Shown here piece after piece: positions 1 to 8,213 of a stretch of DNA of 64,000 nucleotides (position 1 is its first letter; the number at the start of each line of letters is the position of its first letter). The stretch is from Xenorhabdus griffiniae (GTDB taxonomy: Bacteria > Pseudomonadota > Gammaproteobacteria > Enterobacterales > Enterobacteriaceae). The position numbers and the translations under genes are program-made. The stretch lies in assembly GCF_037265215.1 (NCBI RefSeq), contig NZ_CP147737.1, positions 1,426,001 through 1,490,000 on the forward strand, in the 5' to 3' direction. The notes under the pieces were generated by a model. It ran no database searches. It was not told the origin of the DNA and was given only the letters and a program-made list of their open reading frames with translations.

Positions 1-40
1 CACAGCACGACAGTCAGTATTTAACGTGGGAGATATTACT

Positions 41-346
41 ATGGCACCTTTACGTCTAACCGTCTGGCAGGTCATTGCCGGCACGCTGCTGAAACGGCAT
101 TTTGGCCTGAACCTGAATGATACGGCCCTGTGTGATGCTGACACGGTGGCTGAACTGATGGCCAGTGGCGTCCAGCCCTTTGAAGCCATCAACGCGTTGG
201 TGGATAAATACGATTTAACCCGGCTGAATGCGCAGAGTATGAGCAGTACACCGTACCTGGGGATTCATGATGAGCTGAGGGCAATTTTCGACTGCGGGAT
301 TACCGAAACGCTGCTCAGTCAGGACACCGGGTCACAGCCCGAATAA
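41..346 (+). CDS. CbtA/YkfI/YeeV-family toxin
   Basis: This 101-residue protein resembles the CbtA (YeeV) family of type IV toxin-antitoxin systems, whose E. coli members bind the cytoskeletal proteins FtsZ and MreB. The match is read from the segment WQVIAGTLLKRHFGLNLNDT (residues 9-28) and the following 'V.ELM.SGV...EAINALVDKYDL.R', which track the E. coli CbtA pattern closely. The frame is open upstream to a GTG at 26, but the ATG at 41 has GGGAG eight bases before it and is the better start. The C-terminus is diverged from the E. coli proteins. The cognate antitoxin (CbeA/YeeU type) normally lies just upstream, which here falls outside the window, so its presence is unknown. The gene sits in mobile-element DNA, where such pairs are common. 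Confidence 0.75.
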   Translation: MAPLRLTVWQVIAGTLLKRHFGLNLNDTALCDADTVAELMASGVQPFEAINALVDKYDLTRLNAQSMSSTPYLGIHDELRAIFDCGITETLLSQDTGSQPE

Positions 347-436
347 ATCCATTTTTCAATCACCCATCGGGGGAGCGGTGCCCTGATGGCGCGGTTCCTC
401 CGGTTTATGCTGATTCATCCAATGAGGAACCTGACC

Positions 437-1360
437 ATGGCAGAATGGTATACTAATCAACTGGACATCACCGGTAAGTCGGTGTGTATTGACGTAATGC
501 AACAATGGGTCTGCGGGGAAGAAACTCCCCGTTACCGTCAGGCAGTGCAGCAAAGCCTGCGGCTGTTTCTGGCGGGTTGTGCGGGGATACTGAAACCGAC
601 TAAACCGCAAACCTATGCGCCTTACCCGGCACTGGTGTACGGCACGGCGGCGCCGACGGCACAGAACCTGGCTTTTGAACAATGGCTTAAGTTGTTGCAG
701 GATAATGTGCCGTTAAACAGCGACAACATTAAACGGACAGATAACCTGTACCGCCAGTCCTGTCTCAGCCTGTTGCGTTGGGAAAGCGTACCGGCGCCGG
801 CGCGTGACATTATCACCCGTCTCCTGACCCGCCAGTATACCGACTGGTTTGGCATGGTGGGCTGGTCTGAAACTATCGATATCGGCGCGTGCTGGGATAA
901 ACTGAGTGTTTATCCGGGATCGGCGCAGCCCTGCGATATGCTGATGATAATGCCGACCCGCCTTGCCACCGAGATTAACGGCAACAGTGGCTTGCTCAAA
1001 GGCATCGCGACTCCGGCGCAGTTTTACGACGCGCAATACGGTATGGAATGGCCGTTGGGGCACCATGTCCGCTGGGAGCGCCGGCATGTCAGCAGCCTGA
1101 CCGTGCGCTTTGATTCTCCCTGGGCACCCCCGTCGGCCGAACTGATGGGCGAGCTGTCATCGGTGTTTGACTGTGAAATCCGCCACGGGTACAGCGAACC
1201 GTCAGGAAGCCTCAAAGGTTACGATTGCTATGACCAGGGCGAGCATGTGGACAGTGGCAACGGGCTGTCAGGACGGGAGAACCGGCCTACGCTTTATCTG
1301 GTCAACGATGACAAGCGGGCGGTGAACCTGCCTGTGCCGGCCATTGCCGTTGGGCAGTAA
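437..1360 (+). CDS. DUF1281 / YubB ferredoxin-like domain protein of mobile elements
   Basis: The 307-residue product resembles proteins of the DUF1281/YubB family found on conjugative plasmids and ICEs. The recognisable part is the C-terminal third: 'SLTVRFDSPWAPPSAELM' followed by a segment rich in H, Y, E and G ('HGYSEPSGSLKGYDCYDQGEHV'-like). This corresponds to the family's ferredoxin-like fold, where a 'F.T.WSPP' motif precedes an acidic, glycine-rich stretch. The N-terminal 180 residues carry no motif I recognise. GAGGA at 424-428 lies eight bases before the ATG at 437, so that start is preferred over the in-frame ATGs at 386 and 422. The molecular function of the family is unknown. 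The neighbours (toxin upstream, methylase-like gene downstream) are the usual cargo of such elements. Confidence 0.7.
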   Translation: MAEWYTNQLDITGKSVCIDVMQQWVCGEETPRYRQAVQQSLRLFLAGCAGILKPTKPQTYAPYPALVYGTAAPTAQNLAFEQWLKLLQDNVPLNSDNIKRTDNLYRQSCLSLLRWESVPAPARDIITRLLTRQYTDWFGMVGWSETIDIGACWDKLSVYPGSAQPCDMLMIMPTRLATEINGNSGLLKGIATPAQFYDAQYGMEWPLGHHVRWERRHVSSLTVRFDSPWAPPSAELMGELSSVFDCEIRHGYSEPSGSLKGYDCYDQGEHVDSGNGLSGRENRPTLYLVNDDKRAVNLPVPAIAVGQ

Positions 1361-1481
1361 CGCGTTATTTAACCCATCATTAATTTATTTTTTATCTTCA
1401 CTTCAACCGAAAGGGGAAACATTTTCCTTTTTCGGGATGTGTTTTCCTTTTTCTCTTTTTGTTCTTCAGGGAAAACAGGTG

Positions 1482-2171
1482 ATGACATCTCAACCCGATT
1501 ATCAGAAAGCCTTTATTTCTTTGTTTAACCAGACGGCACGTGACCACCGTCGTTATCAGGTTTTTCAGGATTTTTGCAATTGTGCGATGGCCGCCATTCA
1601 CAATAAATACCATTATTGTGAGGAGCTGGAGCAGTATTACCTGAAAACCATCAACAAGTACGAACGGGAGGATGTTGACCGGATTGTAGAACTCTTTTCC
1701 TGTACCGTGCTGGGGCTGGCGCAGGAACCCGGTGATTTTCTGGGCAGTGTGTTTATGCAGCTGGGATTGGGTGATAAAGACCTCAACCAGTTTTTTACCC
1801 CCTGGTGCGTGGCCAGAATGATGGCGGAGATACAGTTGCAGGATGTCGCTGCACGCTTGCAGGAGAAACCCTTTGTCACCCTGTACGAGCCGGCTTGTGG
1901 GGCGGGTTGTATGACGCTGGCCGCAGCCGACGTCCTGAGAGCGCAGGGGCATGATCCGTTATGCAGTCTGTGGGTCTCAGCGATTGATATTGATCCGCTG
2001 GCCGCGGTGATGGCCTACATCCAGTTTGCCCTGACCGACATTCCGGCCGCCGTCACTATTGGCAATGCCCTGCATGATGGCGGCAGTCAGCGAACCCGCT
2101 ATACACCGGCACATTATCTGGGTAACTGGTCGAACCGTTTACGGGAGCATCAACAGCCACAGGCAGCCTGA
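1482..2171 (+). CDS. Small N-6 adenine DNA methylase-like protein, no visible catalytic NPPY
   Basis: The 229-residue protein has the front half of a type I restriction-modification methylase (HsdM-like) fold. NQFFTP at 102-107 matches the 'QF.TP' motif X, YEPACGAGCM at 135-144 is the SAM-binding motif I, and IDID at 168-171 with 'A.MAYIQFAL' is the motif II/III region. The catalytic motif IV (N/D-P-P-Y/F), expected shortly after, is not visible; the chain ends with 'YTPAHYLGNWSNRL'. I recall similar short methylase-like proteins in other ICEs, so this may be a natural family rather than a broken gene. It might bind SAM or DNA without methylating, or act with a partner. The start at 1482 follows CAGG with suitable spacing. 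The longer frame from 1344 lacks a credible start and overlaps the previous gene. Confidence 0.65.
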   Translation: MTSQPDYQKAFISLFNQTARDHRRYQVFQDFCNCAMAAIHNKYHYCEELEQYYLKTINKYEREDVDRIVELFSCTVLGLAQEPGDFLGSVFMQLGLGDKDLNQFFTPWCVARMMAEIQLQDVAARLQEKPFVTLYEPACGAGCMTLAAADVLRAQGHDPLCSLWVSAIDIDPLAAVMAYIQFALTDIPAAVTIGNALHDGGSQRTRYTPAHYLGNWSNRLREHQQPQAA

Positions 2172-2212
2172 ATTTTTTCAGTATCTATTCTATTGTTCTC
2201 ATGCGCCTTTCG

Positions 2213-2240
2213 GGGCGCTTTCTTACTTTTAAGTAATATT
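2213..2240 (+). terminator. Probable rho-independent terminator
   Basis: A GCGCC / GGCGC stem (2213-2217 with 2224-2228) with a six-base loop is followed by a T-rich stretch. It lies just after the methylase-like gene and before the relaxase-like gene. The stem is short, so strength is uncertain. Confidence 0.5.
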
Positions 2241-2398
2241 AATGTATTGATTTATAGTAAAAATTAAGGTGATCCGATAAGTGAATCCATGGATGAATCG
2301 GGTCAGTTTAATTTTCATTTCCGCAAAAAGAGTTTTCCCTTGTTTCCGATTGGGATCCACCGACACTGTGCCCAATTTGAACGGAAAGAGGAAAGACC

Positions 2399-3430
2399 AT
2401 GTTTGCGCGTTTTAAATCGCATTTTGCCCGCCAGTCTGCCACACTGCAAAAATCCCCCGAGCAACAACCGGCCGCCATTCGTGACAGCCGGGGCTATTTC
2501 CGGCCGCAATCGGCTGATGAGTTACTGGCAACGCCCCTGCGCCGCCAGTGTCTTCAGCAATTATGGCAAAACAGTGCCTTGCCGGAAGGGCTGTATCAGC
2601 GTTTTTATCTTGCACCGGTGAAGCAATTGCTGGGCAGTGTCCAGCAAATACCCGCCACACCGGAAGGTGACTGGTCAGGGGCTGGGGGATTTGCCGACCT
2701 GACGCTGCAATTTACCACCTGTGCCGTGCGGCTGGCGAAGGGGCATCTGTTACCACCGGGGGCGGCACCGGAAACGCAGGCGGCCCAGAGCTTGCTATGG
2801 CAGGCGGTGGTGTTCTGGGCGGCGTTGTTTTACCACCTGCCCTTGTTGCGGCAGCTTGAGGGGGAACTGGAGGACGGGCATGTCTGGCAGCCGGGCATCG
2901 GTATCCCCGACAAACCGTTTCGTTTCCGTTTTCGCACACCGGAGAACATACCGTCGGTTCCACAAGAAGTGTTGCTGGCTGCCTGTTTGTTACCAGAAAA
3001 AGCCATGATGTGGCTGGTTTCCGTGCCAGAAGTCTGGCACTGTCTGATGCAGCACCTCAATGGGCGTCCCTCCACTGTTCCGCTGATTGATGCGTTGCTT
3101 CAGGACGCTGCCGGGCAGGTTCATTCCCCTTTGCGGGGGAAACAGGACGTTTCTCCATCTCCGGCGAAGGAGGCGGCGTGCTCTTCCGAATACAATCCGG
3201 TACCGGAAACGACACCCACGCCGCCTGTCAGTGAAATCACAACCCCACCGCCATCCGTGTCTGATGATACCCTGACATTATTATCCTTATTTCAGTCACC
3301 TGATGGGTCTTCGCCGCAAAATCAGGGAAAAAGTCACCCCCCCGCCTCGAAACTGACCAAACGGTCAAAACGGGAGAAAGAAAGTATTGCCCCTGACAGT
3401 CACCTGCATTCATCATTTAAAGATAAATAA
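2399..3430 (+). CDS. Truncated, degenerate MobH/TraI (TraI_2) relaxase-like protein
   Basis: The 343-residue protein resembles the N-terminal TraI_2 domain of MobH-type relaxases of PFGI-1/SPI-7-like ICEs. The support is 'YFRPQSADELLATPLRRQ' (33-50), 'GAGGFADLTLQFT' (94-106), 'RLAKGHLLPPGAAPE' (111-125) and 'LWQAVVFWAALFYHLPLL' (133-150). Active relatives read roughly 'GPGG...HTLEVA' and 'AALLHDIGK' at the last two places. Here the histidine-aspartate pairs are missing, so nicking activity is unlikely. The C-terminal 100 residues are low-complexity, rich in P, S and T, and the chain is much shorter than the roughly 600 residues I expect for the family. GAGGAAAG precedes the ATG at 2399. In related ICEs the relaxase gene sits next to the integrase, as here, so this is probably a decayed or repurposed transfer gene. 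Confidence 0.65.
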   Translation: MFARFKSHFARQSATLQKSPEQQPAAIRDSRGYFRPQSADELLATPLRRQCLQQLWQNSALPEGLYQRFYLAPVKQLLGSVQQIPATPEGDWSGAGGFADLTLQFTTCAVRLAKGHLLPPGAAPETQAAQSLLWQAVVFWAALFYHLPLLRQLEGELEDGHVWQPGIGIPDKPFRFRFRTPENIPSVPQEVLLAACLLPEKAMMWLVSVPEVWHCLMQHLNGRPSTVPLIDALLQDAAGQVHSPLRGKQDVSPSPAKEAACSSEYNPVPETTPTPPVSEITTPPPSVSDDTLTLLSLFQSPDGSSPQNQGKSHPPASKLTKRSKREKESIAPDSHLHSSFKDK

Positions 3431-3488
3431 TTCAAACAGTTATTTTTATTTTATTGCCGCGAATTGTTTTTGGACAGGAAACGGCAGG

Positions 3489-4538
3489 ATGAGCCGAGGA
3501 AAAAATAATATGTTGCACACAGCAGAAGCCCACAGTTGGGAAGCGCTATTAGAAGAGTACTTTTTTTCACATATCCTGAGACCGGATACCGAATGGAGTT
3601 ATCGTAAGGTCACACGGGGTTTTATCCGGTTTATGGGGGAAGCGGCATCACCGGCGCAGATCACTCATCGGGATGTGTTGCGGTGGCGGCGCCATCTTCT
3701 GGTGGAAAAAAAGCAGTCGAGCCATACCTGGAACAATAAGGTAGCCCACCTGCGGGCGATTTTTAATTTTGGTATGGCGCAAAAATTGCTGCCCCACACC
3801 GACAACCCGTTTAACCACGCGGTGGTTAAAAAAGAGAAGAAAAAGAAGAAGATTTTGAGTCAGTCGCAGATAACCCGTATTAACCTGTTGATGGGGAAGT
3901 TTGCGGAAGAAGAAAGAACCGACGTGATGCCACGGGGAGGGCGGTGTGCCCTGTACCCAACCTGGTATTGGTCAACCGTGCTGGCGACATTGCGCTTTAC
4001 GGGGATGCGCCAGAACCAGTTACTGCACCTGCGGCTGCGGGATATTAACCTGGAAAGCAATTATATTGAACTGGGACTGGAAGGCAGTAAAAACCACAGC
4101 GAATGGGAGATACCGATTATTCCGCAACTCAAACCCTGGCTGGCACAACTCGTGGCAAGGGCGATGGCTGCCGGTGCTGAAGGCCACGATCCGATTTTCG
4201 ATCTCAGCCGGTTAAGCGTGCCGCACCCCAGCCGGCTTTCCCGTTACCAATATGATATCAATCGGGAAAAACAACAGCTCCGTTCTTTCTTTCGTCGGCT
4301 GTCCAGGGAGTGTGATTTTGCTGTCTCGCCTCACCGTTTTCGCCATACCGTGGCAACGACGCTGATGAAAGCGCCGGATCGGAACCTGCCGTTGGTGAAA
4401 AGATTACTGGGGCATCGTAATGTCGCGACCACGATGGAATACATTGATCTCGATATGGAAGTGACAGGGAAAACACTGGAGCGGGAACTGGGGCTGTATA
4501 CCGATCGTTCTGATGAGCCTGCCGGTGAGAAGGAATAA
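3489..4538 (+). CDS. Tyrosine recombinase / integrase of the tRNA-Phe element
   Basis: This site-specific recombinase probably inserts and excises the element at the neighbouring tRNA-Phe gene. From the ATG at 3489 the protein has 349 residues. The catalytic set is visible: Arg174 in RFTGMRQNQ, a Lys near 201, HRFRH at 282-286 (His282, Arg285), GH at 308-309, and the nucleophile Tyr318 in TTMEYID. A core-binding domain occupies roughly residues 15-110. AGGA at 3476-3479 supports 3489, while GAGGA at 3496-3500 supports an alternative ATG at 3510 (342 residues); the open frame from 3387 overlaps the previous gene and is unlikely. The gene reads toward the tRNA and ends about 350 bp from its 3' end. 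A basic KEKKKKK run (115-121) links the two domains. The active-site set looks complete, so the enzyme may be functional. Confidence 0.9.
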   Translation: MSRGKNNMLHTAEAHSWEALLEEYFFSHILRPDTEWSYRKVTRGFIRFMGEAASPAQITHRDVLRWRRHLLVEKKQSSHTWNNKVAHLRAIFNFGMAQKLLPHTDNPFNHAVVKKEKKKKKILSQSQITRINLLMGKFAEEERTDVMPRGGRCALYPTWYWSTVLATLRFTGMRQNQLLHLRLRDINLESNYIELGLEGSKNHSEWEIPIIPQLKPWLAQLVARAMAAGAEGHDPIFDLSRLSVPHPSRLSRYQYDINREKQQLRSFFRRLSRECDFAVSPHRFRHTVATTLMKAPDRNLPLVKRLLGHRNVATTMEYIDLDMEVTGKTLERELGLYTDRSDEPAGEKE

Positions 4539-4591
4539 AGCGGATTAAAAAAATCAGGGCAGATCGCAGGATGGATTAAGGAGGAGATAGC

Positions 4592-4792
4592 GTGAGCTGC
4601 CCTGCATCAACAGTGATGGGATGGAAAAAAGCGTTCATGCTGATCCGGTATCCCGTCGTGAAGTTTTCACCTGACTTGACATCAGAATCAATTACTGAAA
4701 TCATTACCTTAAACAAGAAAAGGGCAACTGATAAAACAGCCACCCTGTCATCTTGTCTTAAATGTTCTTATCAACTAAACAGTACAAATTGA
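4592..4792 (+). CDS. Possible small ORF with strong ribosome binding site
   Basis: A 66-codon frame begins with GTG at 4592, preceded by AAGGAGGA (4578-4585), the best Shine-Dalgarno sequence in this region. The predicted peptide resembles nothing I know and has no clear signal peptide or domain. It lies between the integrase and the tRNA-Phe attachment region, where fragments of larger genes are common. It may be a real small gene or a remnant; the good ribosome binding site is the only support. Confidence 0.25.
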   Translation: MSCPASTVMGWKKAFMLIRYPVVKFSPDLTSESITEIITLNKKRATDKTATLSSCLKCSYQLNSTN

Positions 4793-4885
4793 ACTGATTA
4801 GGCTTTAACATTTAATTAACGATTGATTCTTTTTCGCGCTTTTGTCAGGAAATTTAACAACCTAGGACAAACCCGCATGGAAACT
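4793..4885. other. Junction between mobile element and tRNA-Phe
   Basis: AT-rich non-coding DNA joins the integrase side of the element to the tRNA 3' end. The attachment core is expected to overlap the last 20 or so bases of the tRNA gene (about 4886-4905). I see no second copy of that segment in the window, so the other end of the element must lie upstream of position 1. Confidence 0.5.
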
Positions 4886-4961
4886 TGGTGCCCGGACTCG
4901 GAATCGAACCAAGGACACGGGGATTTTCAATCCCCTGCTCTACCGACTGAGCTATCCGGGC
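4886..4961 (-). tRNA. tRNA-Phe (anticodon GAA)
   Basis: Read on the minus strand, a 76-nt cloverleaf begins GCCCGGATAGCTCAG. It has the anticodon GAA in the loop of a GGGGA/TCCCC stem, the T-loop GGTTCGATTCC and the encoded 3' CCA, with a seven-pair acceptor stem GCCCGGA / TCCGGGC. This is the usual enterobacterial tRNA-Phe. Its 3' end faces the integrase gene, making it the likely attachment site of the element to its left. Confidence 0.97.
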
Positions 4962-4972
4962 TAACGGGGCGC

Positions 4973-5001
4973 ATTAAACCGTATTCAGCCTAATCCGTCA
5001 A
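4973..5001 (-). promoter_or_regulatory. Promoter of tRNA-Phe
   Basis: On the minus strand TTGACG (4996-5001) and TTTAAT (4973-4978) are separated by 17 bases, a near-consensus sigma-70 promoter. A GC-rich stretch (GCGCCCCG) follows the -10, as in stringently controlled stable-RNA promoters. It lies immediately upstream of the tRNA 5' end. Confidence 0.75.
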
Positions 5002-5126
5002 ACACTTTCTACATAAATTTATTTATATGCTTTTAATTCACACAATAAGCTATAAATCTAAACAAAATGGAGAAACAATCGCCTCTCCATTTGTTATTTC
5101 CCTACTATCCGCTCATTGATTATCAA

Positions 5127-6200
5127 CTATCTGCGATAACTTTTCTGTGCATTGTTCACTTTCATCAAATAGCGACGTGATTCAGCAGAAGGGTGTTTAT
5201 TGGTCAGGGTTGAATAAACTTCACCAGGTTCCATTGAGTTGATGATTTGAATCGCTTTCTTTTTATCGATGGCGAATACGCGCAATACACTGCCAGCACC
5301 GCCATTGTAAGCTGTGATAACGGAATATCGGCGTGAGGTCGCGTTTTTGATTTCTCCTAAATAGGTATTTTGCAATATCGATAAATAGGCGGTGCCGGCA
5401 TCGATGTTGTTCTCAGGATCGAAGAGATAATTGCGGCTAGGCTGGCCTGATTTTCCTTGCATCTTGAAAACATCTCGTCCGGCAGTGTGTTGCATTACCT
5501 GCATAAGCCCCAAGGCATCAGAGCGGCTGACGGCATAAGGGTTAAAACTGGATTCAGTCTGCATGATGGCAAGGATGAGAGATTCATCAACGCCATATTT
5601 TATGGATGCTTTGCGAACGATAGGAAGGTATTTATGGGCACGTTTGTCCAAATGGTTAGGCACCAACTGTATGGTAACTGACCAAATGATGTGTAACCCC
5701 GATTGACGTTTTTGCAATTTATTTTGGATCAGATAATTGGCAAAATGACGTGCGCGCCACTCCCAGCGAATGGGTTCACCAGTGTTATCTAAAACCTGCC
5801 CATATAGAAAGGGTTCTTTGCTGATCTGAATATCGTTGGCGTCGGAATAAAGATCGATAGTTCCTGGATCATCTCCCATCAGCAAAGTTGTAACGATCGC
5901 TTTGCGTAAATGTTCAGCGGGTTCAATGGGGGAAATGGTTTCAATCGTAATGTTTCCCGTCTCAAAATTAATATGGCTGCGGGTCTTATAGTGATCTGTA
6001 TATTTAACGTAATCTTTTGGGCCTGCGATTAAAACTTCCTGCAAACCCCAAATATTTTCAATATCGTGGGCAAATTGCCCCATCAAAATATCGAATCCAT
6101 TGGTGTCTTTTATATATTCTTCGTTGTATTCAGCGTCTTTTTTGCTAGAACAGGAAATTAAAAGTGGAGCAAGGAGGATCAGGGCCAGCAGTCTTTTCAT
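5127..6200 (-). CDS. mltC: Membrane-bound lytic murein transglycosylase C
   Basis: The outer-membrane lipoprotein cleaves peptidoglycan between MurNAc and GlcNAc with formation of 1,6-anhydroMurNAc. The 357-residue product matches the usual length (E. coli 359). A signal peptide ends in the lipobox LLISC with Cys17. The SLT domain begins near residue 190, with the catalytic glutamate in QTESSFNP (about Glu216), followed by 'DALGLMQVM' and 'ITAYNGG'. The ATG at 6200 is chosen because it starts directly at the MKRLLAL signal peptide; an upstream in-frame start at 6251 would add 17 residues before it. It is the last gene of a mutY-yggX-mltC run on the minus strand, the same order as in E. coli. 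Confidence 0.97.
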   Translation of the reverse strand: MKRLLALILLAPLLISCSSKKDAEYNEEYIKDTNGFDILMGQFAHDIENIWGLQEVLIAGPKDYVKYTDHYKTRSHINFETGNITIETISPIEPAEHLRKAIVTTLLMGDDPGTIDLYSDANDIQISKEPFLYGQVLDNTGEPIRWEWRARHFANYLIQNKLQKRQSGLHIIWSVTIQLVPNHLDKRAHKYLPIVRKASIKYGVDESLILAIMQTESSFNPYAVSRSDALGLMQVMQHTAGRDVFKMQGKSGQPSRNYLFDPENNIDAGTAYLSILQNTYLGEIKNATSRRYSVITAYNGGAGSVLRVFAIDKKKAIQIINSMEPGEVYSTLTNKHPSAESRRYLMKVNNAQKSYRR

Positions 6201-6311
6201 TTTACAATGCCGTTGGATATTAATACTGTTGGATATTGAGGTTTCAATCAATGTTTAGAGCCATACAAAATGGCTCTTATTTTGCCAATCTATACTAATC
6301 GAATAGTAATA

Positions 6312-6584
6312 TTATTGTTCCGGAGGTGTATAACCGTCGATTTTAATATCATGCCCTTCAAACAGGAATTTCACCATCTCTTGTTCAAGCAGTTTGCGAT
6401 CTTCTGGATTCATGGTATTGAGTTTTTTTTCATTAATCAGCATGGTTTGTTTACTCATCCACTGTTGCCATGCTTCTTTTGAAATCTCATTGAAAATACG
6501 TTTGCCCAATTCCCCTGGATAGAGCTGAAAATCTTGGCCTTCCGCTTCTCGTTGTAAAAAAGTACAAAAAATAGTTCTGCTCAT
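6312..6584 (-). CDS. yggX: Probable Fe(2+)-trafficking protein YggX
   Basis: This 90-residue cytoplasmic protein belongs to the YggX family, which protects iron-sulfur clusters from oxidative damage and may deliver iron. It begins [16 protein letters not shown] with the conserved Cys7, contains '[18 protein letters not shown]', and has the family's full length. It lies 26 bp after mutY and 111 bp before mltC. Pairing with MutY, itself an iron-sulfur repair enzyme, is conserved in Enterobacterales. Confidence 0.97.
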   Translation of the reverse strand: MSRTIFCTFLQREAEGQDFQLYPGELGKRIFNEISKEAWQQWMSKQTMLINEKKLNTMNPEDRKLLEQEMVKFLFEGHDIKIDGYTPPEQ

Positions 6585-6610
6585 AATTAATCCTCAAAAT
6601 AGTGGGCAAC

Positions 6611-7651
6611 TTAACCCAATTGTTGCAAAAGGTACTCAACGGGAGCTGCCAATCCAATGGTTGCTGGCTGACGTAAGTTATACCAAAGTCCCTTACTTTC
6701 ATCCATGCAAGAATCAAAAGTTAAAATATCGATTTTAATAGGAACGATATCTAAATGAAAATGACTGAATGTGTGGCGAAATGCTGTCAGTTGTTCAAGT
6801 TTGCTGTGCGAGATACCTGAGTTTTTCAGCCATTGTTCCAGTGATACTTGATCAGCAAATTGGGGGAAAGCAAACAAACCACCCCAAATACCAGAAAGTG
6901 GGCGTTGCTCCAGCCAAACCATATCGCCATGTTGCATTAATAAAAAATAGGCTGTTTTTTCAGGAATGCTTTGTTTCGGTTTTTTCCCCGGATAGTTTGC
7001 CCAACTGTGATTGGCGTAAGCGATACAACCCGTATTAAGTGGACAAATTTCACATTTTGGTTTGCTGCGGGTACAGACTATCGCACCCAAATCCATCATC
7101 GCCTGATTGAAATATTCGACACCTTGCTTGGGAGTTACGCGCGTGCTGATATCCCATAACTGGTTTTCGACTTCTTTTTTCCCCGGCCAGCCATCAACCG
7201 CGTAGCAGCGGGCCAAAACACGTTTCACGTTACCATCAAGGATCGGGAAATGCTTGCCTTGGGACAATGAGAGAATGGCTCCGGCAGTTGAACGCCCTAC
7301 ACCAGGCAGTGCAACAACATCGTCAAAGGTGGTCGGAAATTTGCCATTGTGCAATGTCACAATCTGTTGTGCGGCTTTATGTAAATTGCGGGCACGGGCG
7401 TAATATCCCAGCCCAGTCCACAAATGGAGAACTTCGTCCAGAGGGGCTGCGGCCAAAGAGGCAACATTGGGAAAACGTGAAATAAATTTTTGGAAATAGG
7501 GAATGACCGTCGCAACTTGGGTTTGTTGCAGCATCACCTCTGAAAGCCAGACGTGATAGGATGTTTTTTCTAACTGCCATGGCAGAGTTTTGCGGCCGTA
7601 GCGGTGATACCACTCAAGTACCACTTGTGAAAATTGCTCAGCTTCCATCAT
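6611..7651 (-). CDS. mutY: Adenine DNA glycosylase MutY
   Basis: MutY removes adenine mispaired with 8-oxoguanine. The 346-residue product has Glu38 in LSEVMLQQT, a helix-hairpin-helix [13 protein letters not shown] (115-127) and Asp139 in ILDGNVKRV. It also has the four iron-sulfur cysteines at 193, 200, 203 and 209 (spacing 6-2-5), and a C-terminal MutT-like domain from about residue 230 for 8-oxoG recognition. Two ATGs in tandem open the gene (7651, 7648); either may be used. It is the first gene of the mutY-yggX-mltC unit and is divergent from trmB. Confidence 0.97.
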   Translation of the reverse strand: MMEAEQFSQVVLEWYHRYGRKTLPWQLEKTSYHVWLSEVMLQQTQVATVIPYFQKFISRFPNVASLAAAPLDEVLHLWTGLGYYARARNLHKAAQQIVTLHNGKFPTTFDDVVALPGVGRSTAGAILSLSQGKHFPILDGNVKRVLARCYAVDGWPGKKEVENQLWDISTRVTPKQGVEYFNQAMMDLGAIVCTRSKPKCEICPLNTGCIAYANHSWANYPGKKPKQSIPEKTAYFLLMQHGDMVWLEQRPLSGIWGGLFAFPQFADQVSLEQWLKNSGISHSKLEQLTAFRHTFSHFHLDIVPIKIDILTFDSCMDESKGLWYNLRQPATIGLAAPVEYLLQQLG

Positions 7652-8213
7652 TAGAATAATTGTCTTTATATTTGGTAATTGTTTCGTGAACGGGATTGCA
7701 ACATAGTGTAACCTCAGTGTAAACCCGAACTTTGTTTCAAAGTAGTACGCAAACTGTCAACATACTTATCTCACCGTCTATAAAAACCCATTAATCACAT
7801 TAAAATCAAGTGAATCACGCCATTGTATTCTCTAGCAGTCCAGTATTATCTTTCTAAATCCATGCAATTTATTGCATAGTTTTTTGTATAGAAACCGCCT
7901 ATAAATTTTTTACACAATATTGGTAGAGAAGCTGACAGGGGATGCAATGTATGAAAAAGAAAATCTTTTTGTTAGCACAAAATAAGTTGTATAGGAGTTT
8001 GTGTAGAATCAAAAACAGTAGAAATATTTAATATCAATAGGTTAAGTAAGTAATTCTATATCTTACGCAAACATAGCATTAAAGTTGTGCTTATGGACAC
8101 TGAACTTGATAAACTCAGCCATCTTTGCATAATTGCGCTCTCTTTGGGCGCTCCTGCGGTATATAAAGTCCCGGACGCCTGAAAAAATGTCTTTAAAACT
8201 GACAGAAAGTACC
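7652..8213. other. Long divergent intergenic region between mutY and trmB
   Basis: About 560 bp without a credible gene. The reverse frame at 8056-8445 is a shadow of trmB. The region is AT-rich and contains a dyad ATGCAAT-tt-ATTGCAT at 7862-7877. It must hold the promoters for mutY and trmB, but I could not assign them with confidence. Confidence 0.6.

Noticed and set aside
2289..2621. 110-codon plus-strand frame overlapping the relaxase-like gene
   Set aside because: It overlaps 2399-3430 in another frame, lacks a good ribosome binding site and resembles nothing.
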